From the NCBI GenBank assembly GCA_012839295.1, contig DUNO01000013.1, forward strand, positions 62,001 to 126,000: 64,000 nt of DNA, in the 5' to 3' direction. Positions 1-8,013 of this stretch are shown here, one piece after another. The position numbers and the translations under genes are program-made. The notes below the pieces were generated by a model, which was given only the letters and a program-made list of their open reading frames with translations, was not told where the DNA came from and did no database searches. Within the stretch, counting starts at the first letter, position 1. Each line of letters opens with the position of its first letter. Origin of the DNA: Clostridiales bacterium (GTDB lineage: Bacteria; Bacillota; Clostridia; Lachnospirales; Lachnospiraceae).

Positions 1-626
1 TTAAACGGTGTTATGATGAATCTGTTTCGTATAATATATATGATAATATAAATGAAGAGCTACCTTACGAACCTATCGGATACAACTGTAAAAGTGGTTA
101 TTGTGCTAATGCCAGTCATTTCATTGCCCTCGGAGTTATGCCAGATGTTGAGGTGCCATCCTACTCTGAGCTACGGGAGAGAAAAGAATTGTCATGGTAT
201 AGTGAAAAGATGATACAATTTTTTAGTCAAAAACTGTTTGATGATAACCCTATAATTCATGAAAAAATAAATAATATTATCGTTATCAAAAGAGAAGAAG
301 ATTATATGGAGATATTAAGGCGAGAAATTATTATTTATGGTGTTGGAAGTTATGGGAAGAAACTATACAAACGTTTAATGGAGAACGGGATAACTCCTGC
401 ACTGGTGTGTGATAACGACCCGAAGAAACAAAGTGATTCAATCCTTTCAGTGAATACTATGATATTAAGGTTAAAGAAATATAATAATCCATTAATAGTA
501 GTCGCTATAAATGATGATAAAATCGTTTATGAGGTGTTTAATTTATTAAAAGACGTGAAAGCGGACTTATGTACATATTATACAATGGAGACAGCAATTA
601 GGCATATGATTAGAAATAGGGAGTAA
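1..626 (+). CDS. 5'-truncated protein with C-terminal Rossmann-like module
   Basis: The frame is open from the left edge of the window, so the ATG at 138 in the ORF track is probably internal. About 207 residues are visible. The first part has a cysteine pair in 'NCKSGYCANASHF', reminiscent of the C-terminal iron-sulfur region of radical-SAM proteins, but the catalytic part is missing and I do not claim that family. The last ~95 residues form a Rossmann-like module: glycine loop 'IIIYGVGSYGKK', an acidic 'CDNDPKK' after strand 2, then 'PLIVVAINDD'. The same kind of module recurs in five downstream proteins, which ties this gene to the glycan cluster. The next gene starts 9 bases after the stop. 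Confidence 0.6.
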   Translation, partial: KRCYDESVSYNIYDNINEELPYEPIGYNCKSGYCANASHFIALGVMPDVEVPSYSELRERKELSWYSEKMIQFFSQKLFDDNPIIHEKINNIIVIKREEDYMEILRREIIIYGVGSYGKKLYKRLMENGITPALVCDNDPKKQSDSILSVNTMILRLKKYNNPLIVVAINDDKIVYEVFNLLKDVKADLCTYYTMETAIRHMIRNRE

Positions 627-635
627 GGTACGGTT

Positions 636-1757
636 ATGGGATTTTGTTGCTATGACGCATATAATGAAAAAAATATAATCTGGTTTTCAGCTATTGATAA
701 TAACGGATTGTATAGAATGGCTATTGATGATAGTGAAGTTGTCAAAGTAACTGATTTTCAACATGAGAGAAATATCGCTGAACTACATCGCAGAGTATTA
801 GCTTATAATAGAGTATTATTTTTTATACCATACAAAGGAAGAGGCATTAGTGCATATCATTTAGATACTGGACAAATGGAGTTCTTTCTTCCTAGCGACA
901 GAAAAGAAATACATGCATCGGATGCATTTATACATAAAGAAACAATATGGATCCTTCCGAGAGTGTTAGATCAACCTTTATATGAATTCAACATTACTCA
1001 TAAAAGGTTTTATAAGTATGAAGAATGGAATAATAGACTACTTAAACTATTAAATATAACTGATAAACATATTTTAAGTCTATCAGCAACATGCTTTCTG
1101 GATAGGATAATGTGGACTGTAATATATAATACGCCATATGTGATAAGAACTGAATTAATGTCTGGGAATGTAGACATTTATTATCTGTCGGATGAACTGC
1201 GCCTGAGAGGAATTGCTTATGATGAAGGGAAACATTGGTTAACAATGGAGAAAGGAGGAGATCTATTATATATAGACTTTTTAGCTGGCAATGCTGAAAT
1301 CTTTCATATAGATACTTCCAATGATGCGAGTTTTATGAATTTGATTATTGATGAAAAATCAGTGCTTGTATTACCCTGTAGGAACTCTAATATTTATAAA
1401 ATAGATAAAAGACAACAAACCGTTTCCGTAATTAAAGATAATTTGAAACAAAATGAAATAAAGAAGAGTTTGCCATTATATATGGGATGGATTAAAGGTG
1501 ATAATGGATTGTTAATCTTGCCAAGTGCGGGCGACAATATATTAAAGTGCACGGCTGAATATGAACCGAAATTAAAAATACTTCCTCAAAAATTGAAATG
1601 TGAAGGTAGTGTTTTTTATGAACGTAATAATGATTTTTTCATGAATTATATTGAAAATATAGATACATTAACGAGTATACTTGAGCCGCATCTAGATAGT
1701 GAGACTTTTGGAGCGGTAATTTGGAGATATATTAAAAATAATTCAGGTAGTATTTAA
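636..1757 (+). CDS. Unrecognised 373-aa protein, repeat-rich, possibly beta-propeller-like
   Basis: I do not recognise this protein. It has no signal peptide or membrane segment. The sequence is rich in aromatic residues and alternates short beta-like stretches with turns, including 'IIWFSAIDNNGLYRMAIDD', 'LFFIPYKGRGISAY' and 'IWILPRVLDQPLYEF'. Recurring 'hhhxP' and 'hhxhDh' spacing of about 45-50 residues suggests a propeller of kelch or NHL type. The start ATG follows an AGGGAG motif that overlaps the end of the preceding gene, so the two are probably co-transcribed. Its place among glycosyltransferases suggests a role in surface-glycan assembly, but no activity can be assigned. Confidence 0.6.
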   Translation: MGFCCYDAYNEKNIIWFSAIDNNGLYRMAIDDSEVVKVTDFQHERNIAELHRRVLAYNRVLFFIPYKGRGISAYHLDTGQMEFFLPSDRKEIHASDAFIHKETIWILPRVLDQPLYEFNITHKRFYKYEEWNNRLLKLLNITDKHILSLSATCFLDRIMWTVIYNTPYVIRTELMSGNVDIYYLSDELRLRGIAYDEGKHWLTMEKGGDLLYIDFLAGNAEIFHIDTSNDASFMNLIIDEKSVLVLPCRNSNIYKIDKRQQTVSVIKDNLKQNEIKKSLPLYMGWIKGDNGLLILPSAGDNILKCTAEYEPKLKILPQKLKCEGSVFYERNNDFFMNYIENIDTLTSILEPHLDSETFGAVIWRYIKNNSGSI

Positions 1758-1829
1758 CGACGTTTCAAGAGAATGATGTCAGCCAGACGCGGAAGAAGTC
1801 GAGTGGGGATTGATTGAAAGGTAAAGAGA

Positions 1830-3161
1830 ATGCGTAAGTATAAAAAAAAAGAATTGCTTGAAATTATAAAAACACTGCTTCAAGAAAATGATGCCATACG
1901 GACTTACATCCAACGAGAGGAAGAAGGCTCTATAGTTGAAACTCTCATAGAATGTCAGAGGGTTGGCATTCAAATTGGTGAAAAGATTGAGGAGGCAGAG
2001 GGTGAGGGGACGAGAACAGTAACCTTACTTGAGCAATATTGTGAAATGATTTACCAATTAAGTATGTCTTTAGAGAATAAAGAGTTATTTGGAAAACTTT
2101 TTAAAAAGATGAATGACATACTGCAAGAGATTTCATATAGCATAATTTCTGATATTCCGGAAGCCAAGAAAGAAATTATATTTTTACCCTATAAAGCATC
2201 TATGTGGGATAGCTTTGAAAGTATTTGGATAGCAGCAAAGGAGGATGCAGACTGTAATGTCTCTGTTATACCAATACCTTACTTTGATAAGAAGTCAAAT
2301 GGTACTTTAGGACAAATACATTACGAAGGAAATGAGTATCCAGAATATGTATCTATTATTTCATGGGAAGAATATAGCCTTAAAGAAAACCATCCGGATA
2401 TTGCATACATCCATAACCCCTATGATAACTGTAATAATGTGACAAGTATTCATCCTGCCTTTTATGCGAAGGAACTCAAAAAATATGTTGATACGCTTGT
2501 TTACATTCCATACTTTGTTACTTTTGATAATGTACCAGAACATCTTTGTGTACTTCCGGGTGCAATGTATGCAGATAAGGTAATTGTGCATTCAGAGAAA
2601 GTAAAAGATATTTATATAGAAGAGTTTCGTAAGTTTGAGGAAGAAAATAATTGCAAGGGAATATTTGGGGATATCGAGGAAAAGTTTCTTGCTCTTGGAT
2701 CTCCAAAGCTTGATAAAATTGCAAGTACCATAAGAGAAGATGTAGAAATTCCAGAGGTGTGGAAAAGGTTTATTATAAAACCTGATGGAACGAGAAAAAA
2801 GGTGGTATTTTATAACACGACGCTACAATCTTTATTGGATGGAAATGAAGCTTATCTAAAGAAATTGCAGGGGGTTCTGGATAGCTTTTACAATAAACGA
2901 GATGATATTACTCTCCTTTGGAGGCCACATCCGCTAATGGAAACAACGATCTCTTCTATGAGGCCAAAGTTATCAGGAATATATAAGAATATGGTTAATC
3001 AATTTAAGACCAGAGATTATGGAATTTATGATGATACGGCAGATTTATATCGTGCAATTGCTGTTTCAGATGCTTATTACGGTGATTGGAGCAGTATAGT
3101 AGTAATGTACAAGATGACAGGAAAGCCATGTATGATACAAAATATTGGAGTGAGAACATAG
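1830..3161 (+). CDS. CDP-glycerol glycerophosphotransferase-like protein
   Basis: This 443-aa protein looks like a member of the CDP-glycerol:poly(glycerophosphate) glycerophosphotransferase family, enzymes that build teichoic-acid-like phosphodiester polymers at the inner face of the membrane. The first ~100 residues are charged and helical. The C-terminal half has the family's typical 'WRPHP' (near residue 363) and 'YGDWSSIVV' (near 418) motifs, which belong to a GT-B-like fold. No membrane segment is seen. An AAAGG motif precedes the ATG. The gene is followed closely by a GT2 gene. The N-terminal half is divergent, so the real donor could differ from CDP-glycerol. Confidence 0.7.
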   Translation: MRKYKKKELLEIIKTLLQENDAIRTYIQREEEGSIVETLIECQRVGIQIGEKIEEAEGEGTRTVTLLEQYCEMIYQLSMSLENKELFGKLFKKMNDILQEISYSIISDIPEAKKEIIFLPYKASMWDSFESIWIAAKEDADCNVSVIPIPYFDKKSNGTLGQIHYEGNEYPEYVSIISWEEYSLKENHPDIAYIHNPYDNCNNVTSIHPAFYAKELKKYVDTLVYIPYFVTFDNVPEHLCVLPGAMYADKVIVHSEKVKDIYIEEFRKFEEENNCKGIFGDIEEKFLALGSPKLDKIASTIREDVEIPEVWKRFIIKPDGTRKKVVFYNTTLQSLLDGNEAYLKKLQGVLDSFYNKRDDITLLWRPHPLMETTISSMRPKLSGIYKNMVNQFKTRDYGIYDDTADLYRAIAVSDAYYGDWSSIVVMYKMTGKPCMIQNIGVRT

Positions 3162-3181
3162 TATTGTGTCAAGGAGTTTAT

Positions 3182-3238
3182 ATGAACATAACATGGAGGA
3201 AGTGTATAAAGAAGATAAGGAAAGATCAATTATGGTAA
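3182..3238 (+). other. Possible 18-codon leader ORF overlapping the next start codon
   Basis: An AAGGAG motif is followed at good spacing by ATG and 18 codons (MNITWRKCIKKIRKDQLW). Its TAA lies just inside the next gene, whose likely ATG is at 3232, in another frame. The overlap would allow translational coupling. It may equally be a remnant; no homology can be judged at this length. Confidence 0.3.
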
Positions 3239-4302
3239 AGGTTAGTATAATAGTGCCTGTATATCAAATACAGGCAAAGTTATTATCGGTTTGCATTGAG
3301 AGTCTGTTAAAACAAACGTATAAAGAAATAGAAATTATTCTTATTGACGATGGATCAAAGGATGAATGTTCAGAAATCTGTGATGATTATGCAAAGCAAT
3401 ATAACAGAATAGTTGTTCTGCATCAAGAAAATCAGGGAGTGTCTGTAGCAAGAAATAATGGCATTAGTATAGCTACAGGAGAATGGATTACTTTTGTTGA
3501 TGCAGATGATGTAGCGGAGCCAACAATGTGTGAGAAAGCATTAAGTTATGCTTTGGATTGTAATGCAGATATGGTAATGTTCTCTAATTATATACATCGG
3601 GATAATCACATGTATGAGCATGCTTTTTTTCATGATAATATACGAGTTTTTACAGATGAATTAAGAGAAGAGCTTCAGCTCAGGACAATGGTTCTTTATT
3701 ATCCTGAATGTTCATATAAGTCAGAATATATGCTAACAGGGCATACATTTGGTAAACTTATTAAAAAAGATTATTTACTTAAGAGTAAAGTTTTATTTAA
3801 TCCTGATTTGAGATTACAACAAGATGGAATATTTTATATGAATTTAATAGAATTGGGTGGTAGAATAGCCTATTTTAATGAACCACTTTATCATTATAGA
3901 GTTTATGATACTTCAAACTGTAAAAGAATTCGATCTGATGTTGAAGAAATTTATGATAAAGTTCGACGAGTTTTTCTGGAATTTATTGGGCAAAATGATA
4001 AACCCCAGAAATTTCTGGATGCATTTTATGCTAAATGTATCGCCGATATTTCACAAAGTATTAGGAGTGATTTTTTTAATTATTCGACGAAAGAATCATT
4101 GTTTCATAGATTGAAGAGATTAGACGAGTTTTTAAATAATGAGCCTTTTAAAACAGCAATATGCCGAGTGAATAAAGAATATTTAACAAAGCTAAAAAGA
4201 AGAAATTTGTTTTATTATAGATATGGATTATTATGGTTATTATGGCTTGATTGGGAGATATATGGAATAAAAAGTATTATTGGAAGGAGTAGAAGAAAGT
4301 GA
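3232..4302 (+). CDS. Family 2 glycosyltransferase
   Basis: This is a GT-A family 2 glycosyltransferase of about 356 aa that transfers a sugar from a nucleotide donor, probably at the cytoplasmic side of the membrane. Visible motifs are 'VSIIVPVYQ' at the N-terminus, the nucleotide-binding 'DDGSKD' and the metal-binding 'VDADD'. The ORF track extends upstream to a GTG, but the ATG at 3232 has an AAGGAAAG ribosome-binding motif at normal spacing and starts exactly where the family fold begins, so I prefer it. The C-terminal third is helical and basic. It sits between the glycerophosphotransferase-like gene and a GT2/ATP-grasp fusion. Confidence 0.85.
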   Translation: MVKVSIIVPVYQIQAKLLSVCIESLLKQTYKEIEIILIDDGSKDECSEICDDYAKQYNRIVVLHQENQGVSVARNNGISIATGEWITFVDADDVAEPTMCEKALSYALDCNADMVMFSNYIHRDNHMYEHAFFHDNIRVFTDELREELQLRTMVLYYPECSYKSEYMLTGHTFGKLIKKDYLLKSKVLFNPDLRLQQDGIFYMNLIELGGRIAYFNEPLYHYRVYDTSNCKRIRSDVEEIYDKVRRVFLEFIGQNDKPQKFLDAFYAKCIADISQSIRSDFFNYSTKESLFHRLKRLDEFLNNEPFKTAICRVNKEYLTKLKRRNLFYYRYGLLWLLWLDWEIYGIKSIIGRSRRK

Positions 4303-4329
4303 TGTATAAATATACGAAAGGAATTGTAT

Positions 4330-6510
4330 ATGGAAAATAGGCGGCCCAAAGTATCAATAATAATACCTTCTTTAAATGTTATTTCCTATATAGCTGAGTG
4401 TTTAGAAAGTGCAATTAATCAGACGCTGAAGGATATAGAAATCATCTGTGTGGACGCTGGTTCCACAGATGGTACACTGGAAGTGATTAATAGCTATGCA
4501 GCCAATGATAATCGAATTAAATTGATTGTTTCAGAGAAAAAAAGTTATGGTTATCAAATGAATATGGCTATGGATGTAGCTGCAGGTGAATATATCGGTA
4601 TTATTGAGTCTGATGATTATGTAAAATTGGATATGTATGAAGCCTTATATAAAATAGCAAAAGAAAATGGACTGGATTTTATAAAATCAGATTTTTATCG
4701 CTTTACAAGCAAAGAAGATGGCAGTATAAACAGTGCATATCATAATATTGCCTGGCAGAGTAAGTATTATAATAAGGTGATCAAACCACTGGAGGAGAGA
4801 ATAGCCTTTCGATTTATTATGAATACATGGAGCGGCATATATCGAAATGAATTTATAAAAGGAAATTCTATTCGTCATAATGAAACACCAGGTGCATCAT
4901 TTCAGGATAACGGATTTTGGTTTCAGACCTTTACCTTGGCTGAAAGAGCCTATTTTTTAGATAAGGCATATTATATGAATCGGAGGGATAATCCGAATTC
5001 GTCTGTCTTCAGCAAAGAAAAGGTATATTGTATTTGTGAAGAATATGACTACATACGTAGCTTTTTGCAAAAGAATAATTGCCTGGACAAGTTAAAGTTT
5101 TTATTTTCCTACATTTGTTATCAAAATTATAAATTTAATCTTAACAGGATAGCAGAGGAGTATAAACTTGAATTTCTAGAGAAATGCAGTGCTGACTTTA
5201 GAAAGATGCGTGATAATGGAGAACTTGATTATAGCCTGTTTGGTAAAGCAGAGTGGGAAATACTGCTTTCCATTATAGATAATCCAAAGGAATACTATGA
5301 AAAGGCAATTGTACAAAAAAGAGAGTTAATAGAGAAAATCACCGGGTATAAGAATGTAATTATATATGGTGTGGGGATGGTAGGGAAAAGAATCCTTTCA
5401 GAACTTACCTATGTAGCAAAGCCTGTGAATGTTATTTGTTTTGCGGTCAGCGATAAAAAGGGTAATCCAGAGGAGTTCAAGGGGGTACCGATCTATGGCA
5501 TTAATGACCTTACCCATCATGCCGAGGATGCAGCAATAGTAGTGGCTACTACGGAACAATATCATAATGAAATAATTTCGACTTTGGAAAAATTAAATTT
5601 TAAAAATATAATTCTTGTATCGGAATTTGGTCAAAATGAAGAATACCATTATGCAGCTTTAAGTATGGAGGATTATCCAAAAGAGCTCTCACAATGGTAT
5701 TATAAATCAACAGGACTTATACTAAATTTAGAAAATCCAAAGTCGTTTAATGAAAAGATACAATGGCTGAAGCTTAATGATGATAATGCTTTGAAGCGTG
5801 AATTGCTGGACAAATATGAAAGCCGTAAATGGGTAGCAGATAGGATTGGGGACAAGTATCTGGTTCCTCTTTTAGGGGTATGGGATAAATTTAATGATAT
5901 TGATTTTGAAAAACTTCCAGATAGTTTTGTATTAAAAACAACTCATGGAAGGGAATTTAATATATTCGTAGCCGATAAAAATGATATCGAAGAGTTTGAT
6001 AAGTATTCTGTAAAACGAAGAATAGAGGAATGGCTTTCCAAGGATTACGTGTTCTACTTTGGCTTCCAAACAGAATATAGGGGAATTAAGCCAAGAATAA
6101 TTGCGGAACCTATGATAGGGAATAAAGTCAAAGAAGATAATTATAAGTTTTTATGTTTTAATGGGGAACCAAAATATATTATTGTGGATACAAAAAAGGA
6201 TGCTTATGCTGATTGCAGAAGGGATATTTTTGATTTGGATTGGAGGCACCAGCCTTATGAAATCAAGTATCCAAAGGCGGATTCTATTCCTGACCAGCCT
6301 GTTCATTTAGAGGAAATGACTGAAATTGCAAAAAAATTATGCGAGGGTTTCAAATTTATAAGAATAGACTTGTTTGATACAAAAGAAAAGGTATTATTTA
6401 ATGAGGTAAAATTCTCGATAGGATCAGGAGTAGAGTATTTTAAACAGATGAGTTTTGCAAATCAATTAGGAAGTCTTATAAACATTAAGGCAAGTGAAAT
6501 GAAAGGGTAA
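4330..6510 (+). CDS. Three-domain fusion: GT2, Rossmann-like module, TupA-like ATP-grasp
   Basis: The 726-aa product has three parts. Residues ~5-310 are a GT2 glycosyltransferase ('VSIIIPSLN', 'VDAGSTDG', 'ESDDY'). Residues ~335-440 are a Rossmann-like module starting 'NVIIYGVGMVGKR'. Residues ~465-720 resemble the TupA-like ATP-grasp family, with the opening 'SFNEKIQWLKL', a 'VLKTTHG' loop and 'IRIDLFD' near the end. TupA-like proteins are linked to teichuronopeptide or polyglutamate-type ligation, so the enzyme may both extend a glycan and attach an amino-acid-like group; that is inference. The start at 4330 is chosen over the upstream TTG because GAAAGGA lies 7 bases before it. The next gene starts 6 bases after the stop. 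Confidence 0.8.
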   Translation: MENRRPKVSIIIPSLNVISYIAECLESAINQTLKDIEIICVDAGSTDGTLEVINSYAANDNRIKLIVSEKKSYGYQMNMAMDVAAGEYIGIIESDDYVKLDMYEALYKIAKENGLDFIKSDFYRFTSKEDGSINSAYHNIAWQSKYYNKVIKPLEERIAFRFIMNTWSGIYRNEFIKGNSIRHNETPGASFQDNGFWFQTFTLAERAYFLDKAYYMNRRDNPNSSVFSKEKVYCICEEYDYIRSFLQKNNCLDKLKFLFSYICYQNYKFNLNRIAEEYKLEFLEKCSADFRKMRDNGELDYSLFGKAEWEILLSIIDNPKEYYEKAIVQKRELIEKITGYKNVIIYGVGMVGKRILSELTYVAKPVNVICFAVSDKKGNPEEFKGVPIYGINDLTHHAEDAAIVVATTEQYHNEIISTLEKLNFKNIILVSEFGQNEEYHYAALSMEDYPKELSQWYYKSTGLILNLENPKSFNEKIQWLKLNDDNALKRELLDKYESRKWVADRIGDKYLVPLLGVWDKFNDIDFEKLPDSFVLKTTHGREFNIFVADKNDIEEFDKYSVKRRIEEWLSKDYVFYFGFQTEYRGIKPRIIAEPMIGNKVKEDNYKFLCFNGEPKYIIVDTKKDAYADCRRDIFDLDWRHQPYEIKYPKADSIPDQPVHLEEMTEIAKKLCEGFKFIRIDLFDTKEKVLFNEVKFSIGSGVEYFKQMSFANQLGSLINIKASEMKG

Positions 6511-6516
6511 TTTAAA

Positions 6517-8004
6517 ATGGAAAAGATATTGATTGTTATTCCTGAATTATCCTATTCGGGTTCGGTATTTAGTTCAAAAAGAATATGTAGCGTATTAGTG
6601 GAAAACAATTATTGTGTTGATGTATGGAGCTATCAGGATGGAGGTTTTAGGAAAGAATTTGATGACATTGGGATTTATCCTAAAGTAATTGATAAAAATA
6701 ACGTGTATAAGGACAAAGCAATTGTAAAACAATTAAAAGGCTATGATCTTGTAATAGCTAATACTATCATAACCTATGCAATTGCGGATATTGCAAAAAA
6801 TATAGTACCGACAATCTGGTATATAAGAGAAGCTCAAAATTTGCCGTGGCAATTTTTTACTTCGGATATAAAAAGATATTTTGCGTTGTTAAGAGCTGAA
6901 AATATATATACGGTCAGTGAGTATGCAAAGGATTTTATTCAGAAAAATTATAATAAAAATGTTCAGGTAGTTCATAATTGTGTCGATGATGAATATGATT
7001 TGGTTGATGTGGATGAAACACAGGAGAATAACAGGAAAATAAAATTCTTATCACTAGGAACGATAGAGGAAAGAAAAGCATTTGATGTATTTCTTCATGC
7101 TTATATGTCAATGGACAGTGGATACCGGGATAGATGTGAAATGCATTTTGCCGGTCGGTTAATGAACTATGCAAAAAAGTACTATGAAGCATTATTTAAA
7201 GAAATAAAAGACGTGAAGGGTATTATTTATCATGGCGAGATTCAGGTGAGAGAGGAATTATTAAAATTGATTAAAAGCTCAGATGTAATAGTAGTTCCTT
7301 CAAAGGATGAATCCTGTTCTTTAGTGGTTCTTGAGGCCGCCATGCTGGGTAAACCAATTATAATCAGTGAAAATGTCGGAGCAAAATATATTGTCGATAA
7401 AGAGAATGGATGGATTTTTGAAACAAATAATGAAGTTGAACTAAAGAAAATATATCAATACATACTTGATAACCCATCAATTTTAGTGGATATGGGAGAA
7501 AAATCAAGGCAAAAATATATATCCACATCGACATATACGAGTTATAAGAAGCGGATTATAAAAATGGTGGAGGAGAATTTAAGTTCAAACAAAACCATAT
7601 ATGAAATAAGGCATATACATAAGAGAGGCATTGAGAGTATCCAAAGAAAGCTGGAAATGAAAAAAGACAAAGGATTATTATATCAATTTCCGTATTTAGA
7701 CGTTCCTTATGGAAGCAGAATAATTTTATATGCTGCCGGGGCAGTGGGACAATCATTTTATAATCAGAATAAAAAAAGCAGGCAGTATGATGTAGTATTA
7801 TGGGTGGACAAAGATTATGAGATATATAGGAATAATGGGCTGAATGTAAATCGAATTATTGATATTTTTAATACTTCTTATGATTATATTTTAATTTCTG
7901 TATTAAATAAGGAGGTTGCGCTCAATATAAAAACGTCTCTGATTAGCAAAGGAATTAAAGAAGAAAAGATTAAATGGGTTGATCCAATTTGTATTAAAAT
8001 ATAA
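6517..8004 (+). CDS. Family 4 glycosyltransferase with C-terminal Rossmann-like module
   Basis: Residues ~1-355 are a GT-B family 4 (group 1) glycosyltransferase. The N-terminus 'ILIVIPELSYSGS' begins the acceptor domain, and the donor-binding EX7E region is seen as 'DESCSLVVLEAAMLGKP' near residue 266. After a basic linker, residues ~395-495 form a Rossmann-like module ('RIILYAAGAVGQSFY', 'VVLWVDKDYE', 'YDYILISV'). That module closely matches the C-terminus of the next gene, which suggests a shared partner or a recent domain duplication. The product is cytoplasmic and acts on a nucleotide-sugar in the glycan pathway. Confidence 0.82.
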   Translation: MEKILIVIPELSYSGSVFSSKRICSVLVENNYCVDVWSYQDGGFRKEFDDIGIYPKVIDKNNVYKDKAIVKQLKGYDLVIANTIITYAIADIAKNIVPTIWYIREAQNLPWQFFTSDIKRYFALLRAENIYTVSEYAKDFIQKNYNKNVQVVHNCVDDEYDLVDVDETQENNRKIKFLSLGTIEERKAFDVFLHAYMSMDSGYRDRCEMHFAGRLMNYAKKYYEALFKEIKDVKGIIYHGEIQVREELLKLIKSSDVIVVPSKDESCSLVVLEAAMLGKPIIISENVGAKYIVDKENGWIFETNNEVELKKIYQYILDNPSILVDMGEKSRQKYISTSTYTSYKKRIIKMVEENLSSNKTIYEIRHIHKRGIESIQRKLEMKKDKGLLYQFPYLDVPYGSRIILYAAGAVGQSFYNQNKKSRQYDVVLWVDKDYEIYRNNGLNVNRIIDIFNTSYDYILISVLNKEVALNIKTSLISKGIKEEKIKWVDPICIKI

Positions 8005-8013
8005 GGAGTTACC

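Noticed and set aside
3878-4114. 78-aa ORF inside the GT2 gene
   Set aside because: It is another frame of the glycosyltransferase, with no independent start signal.
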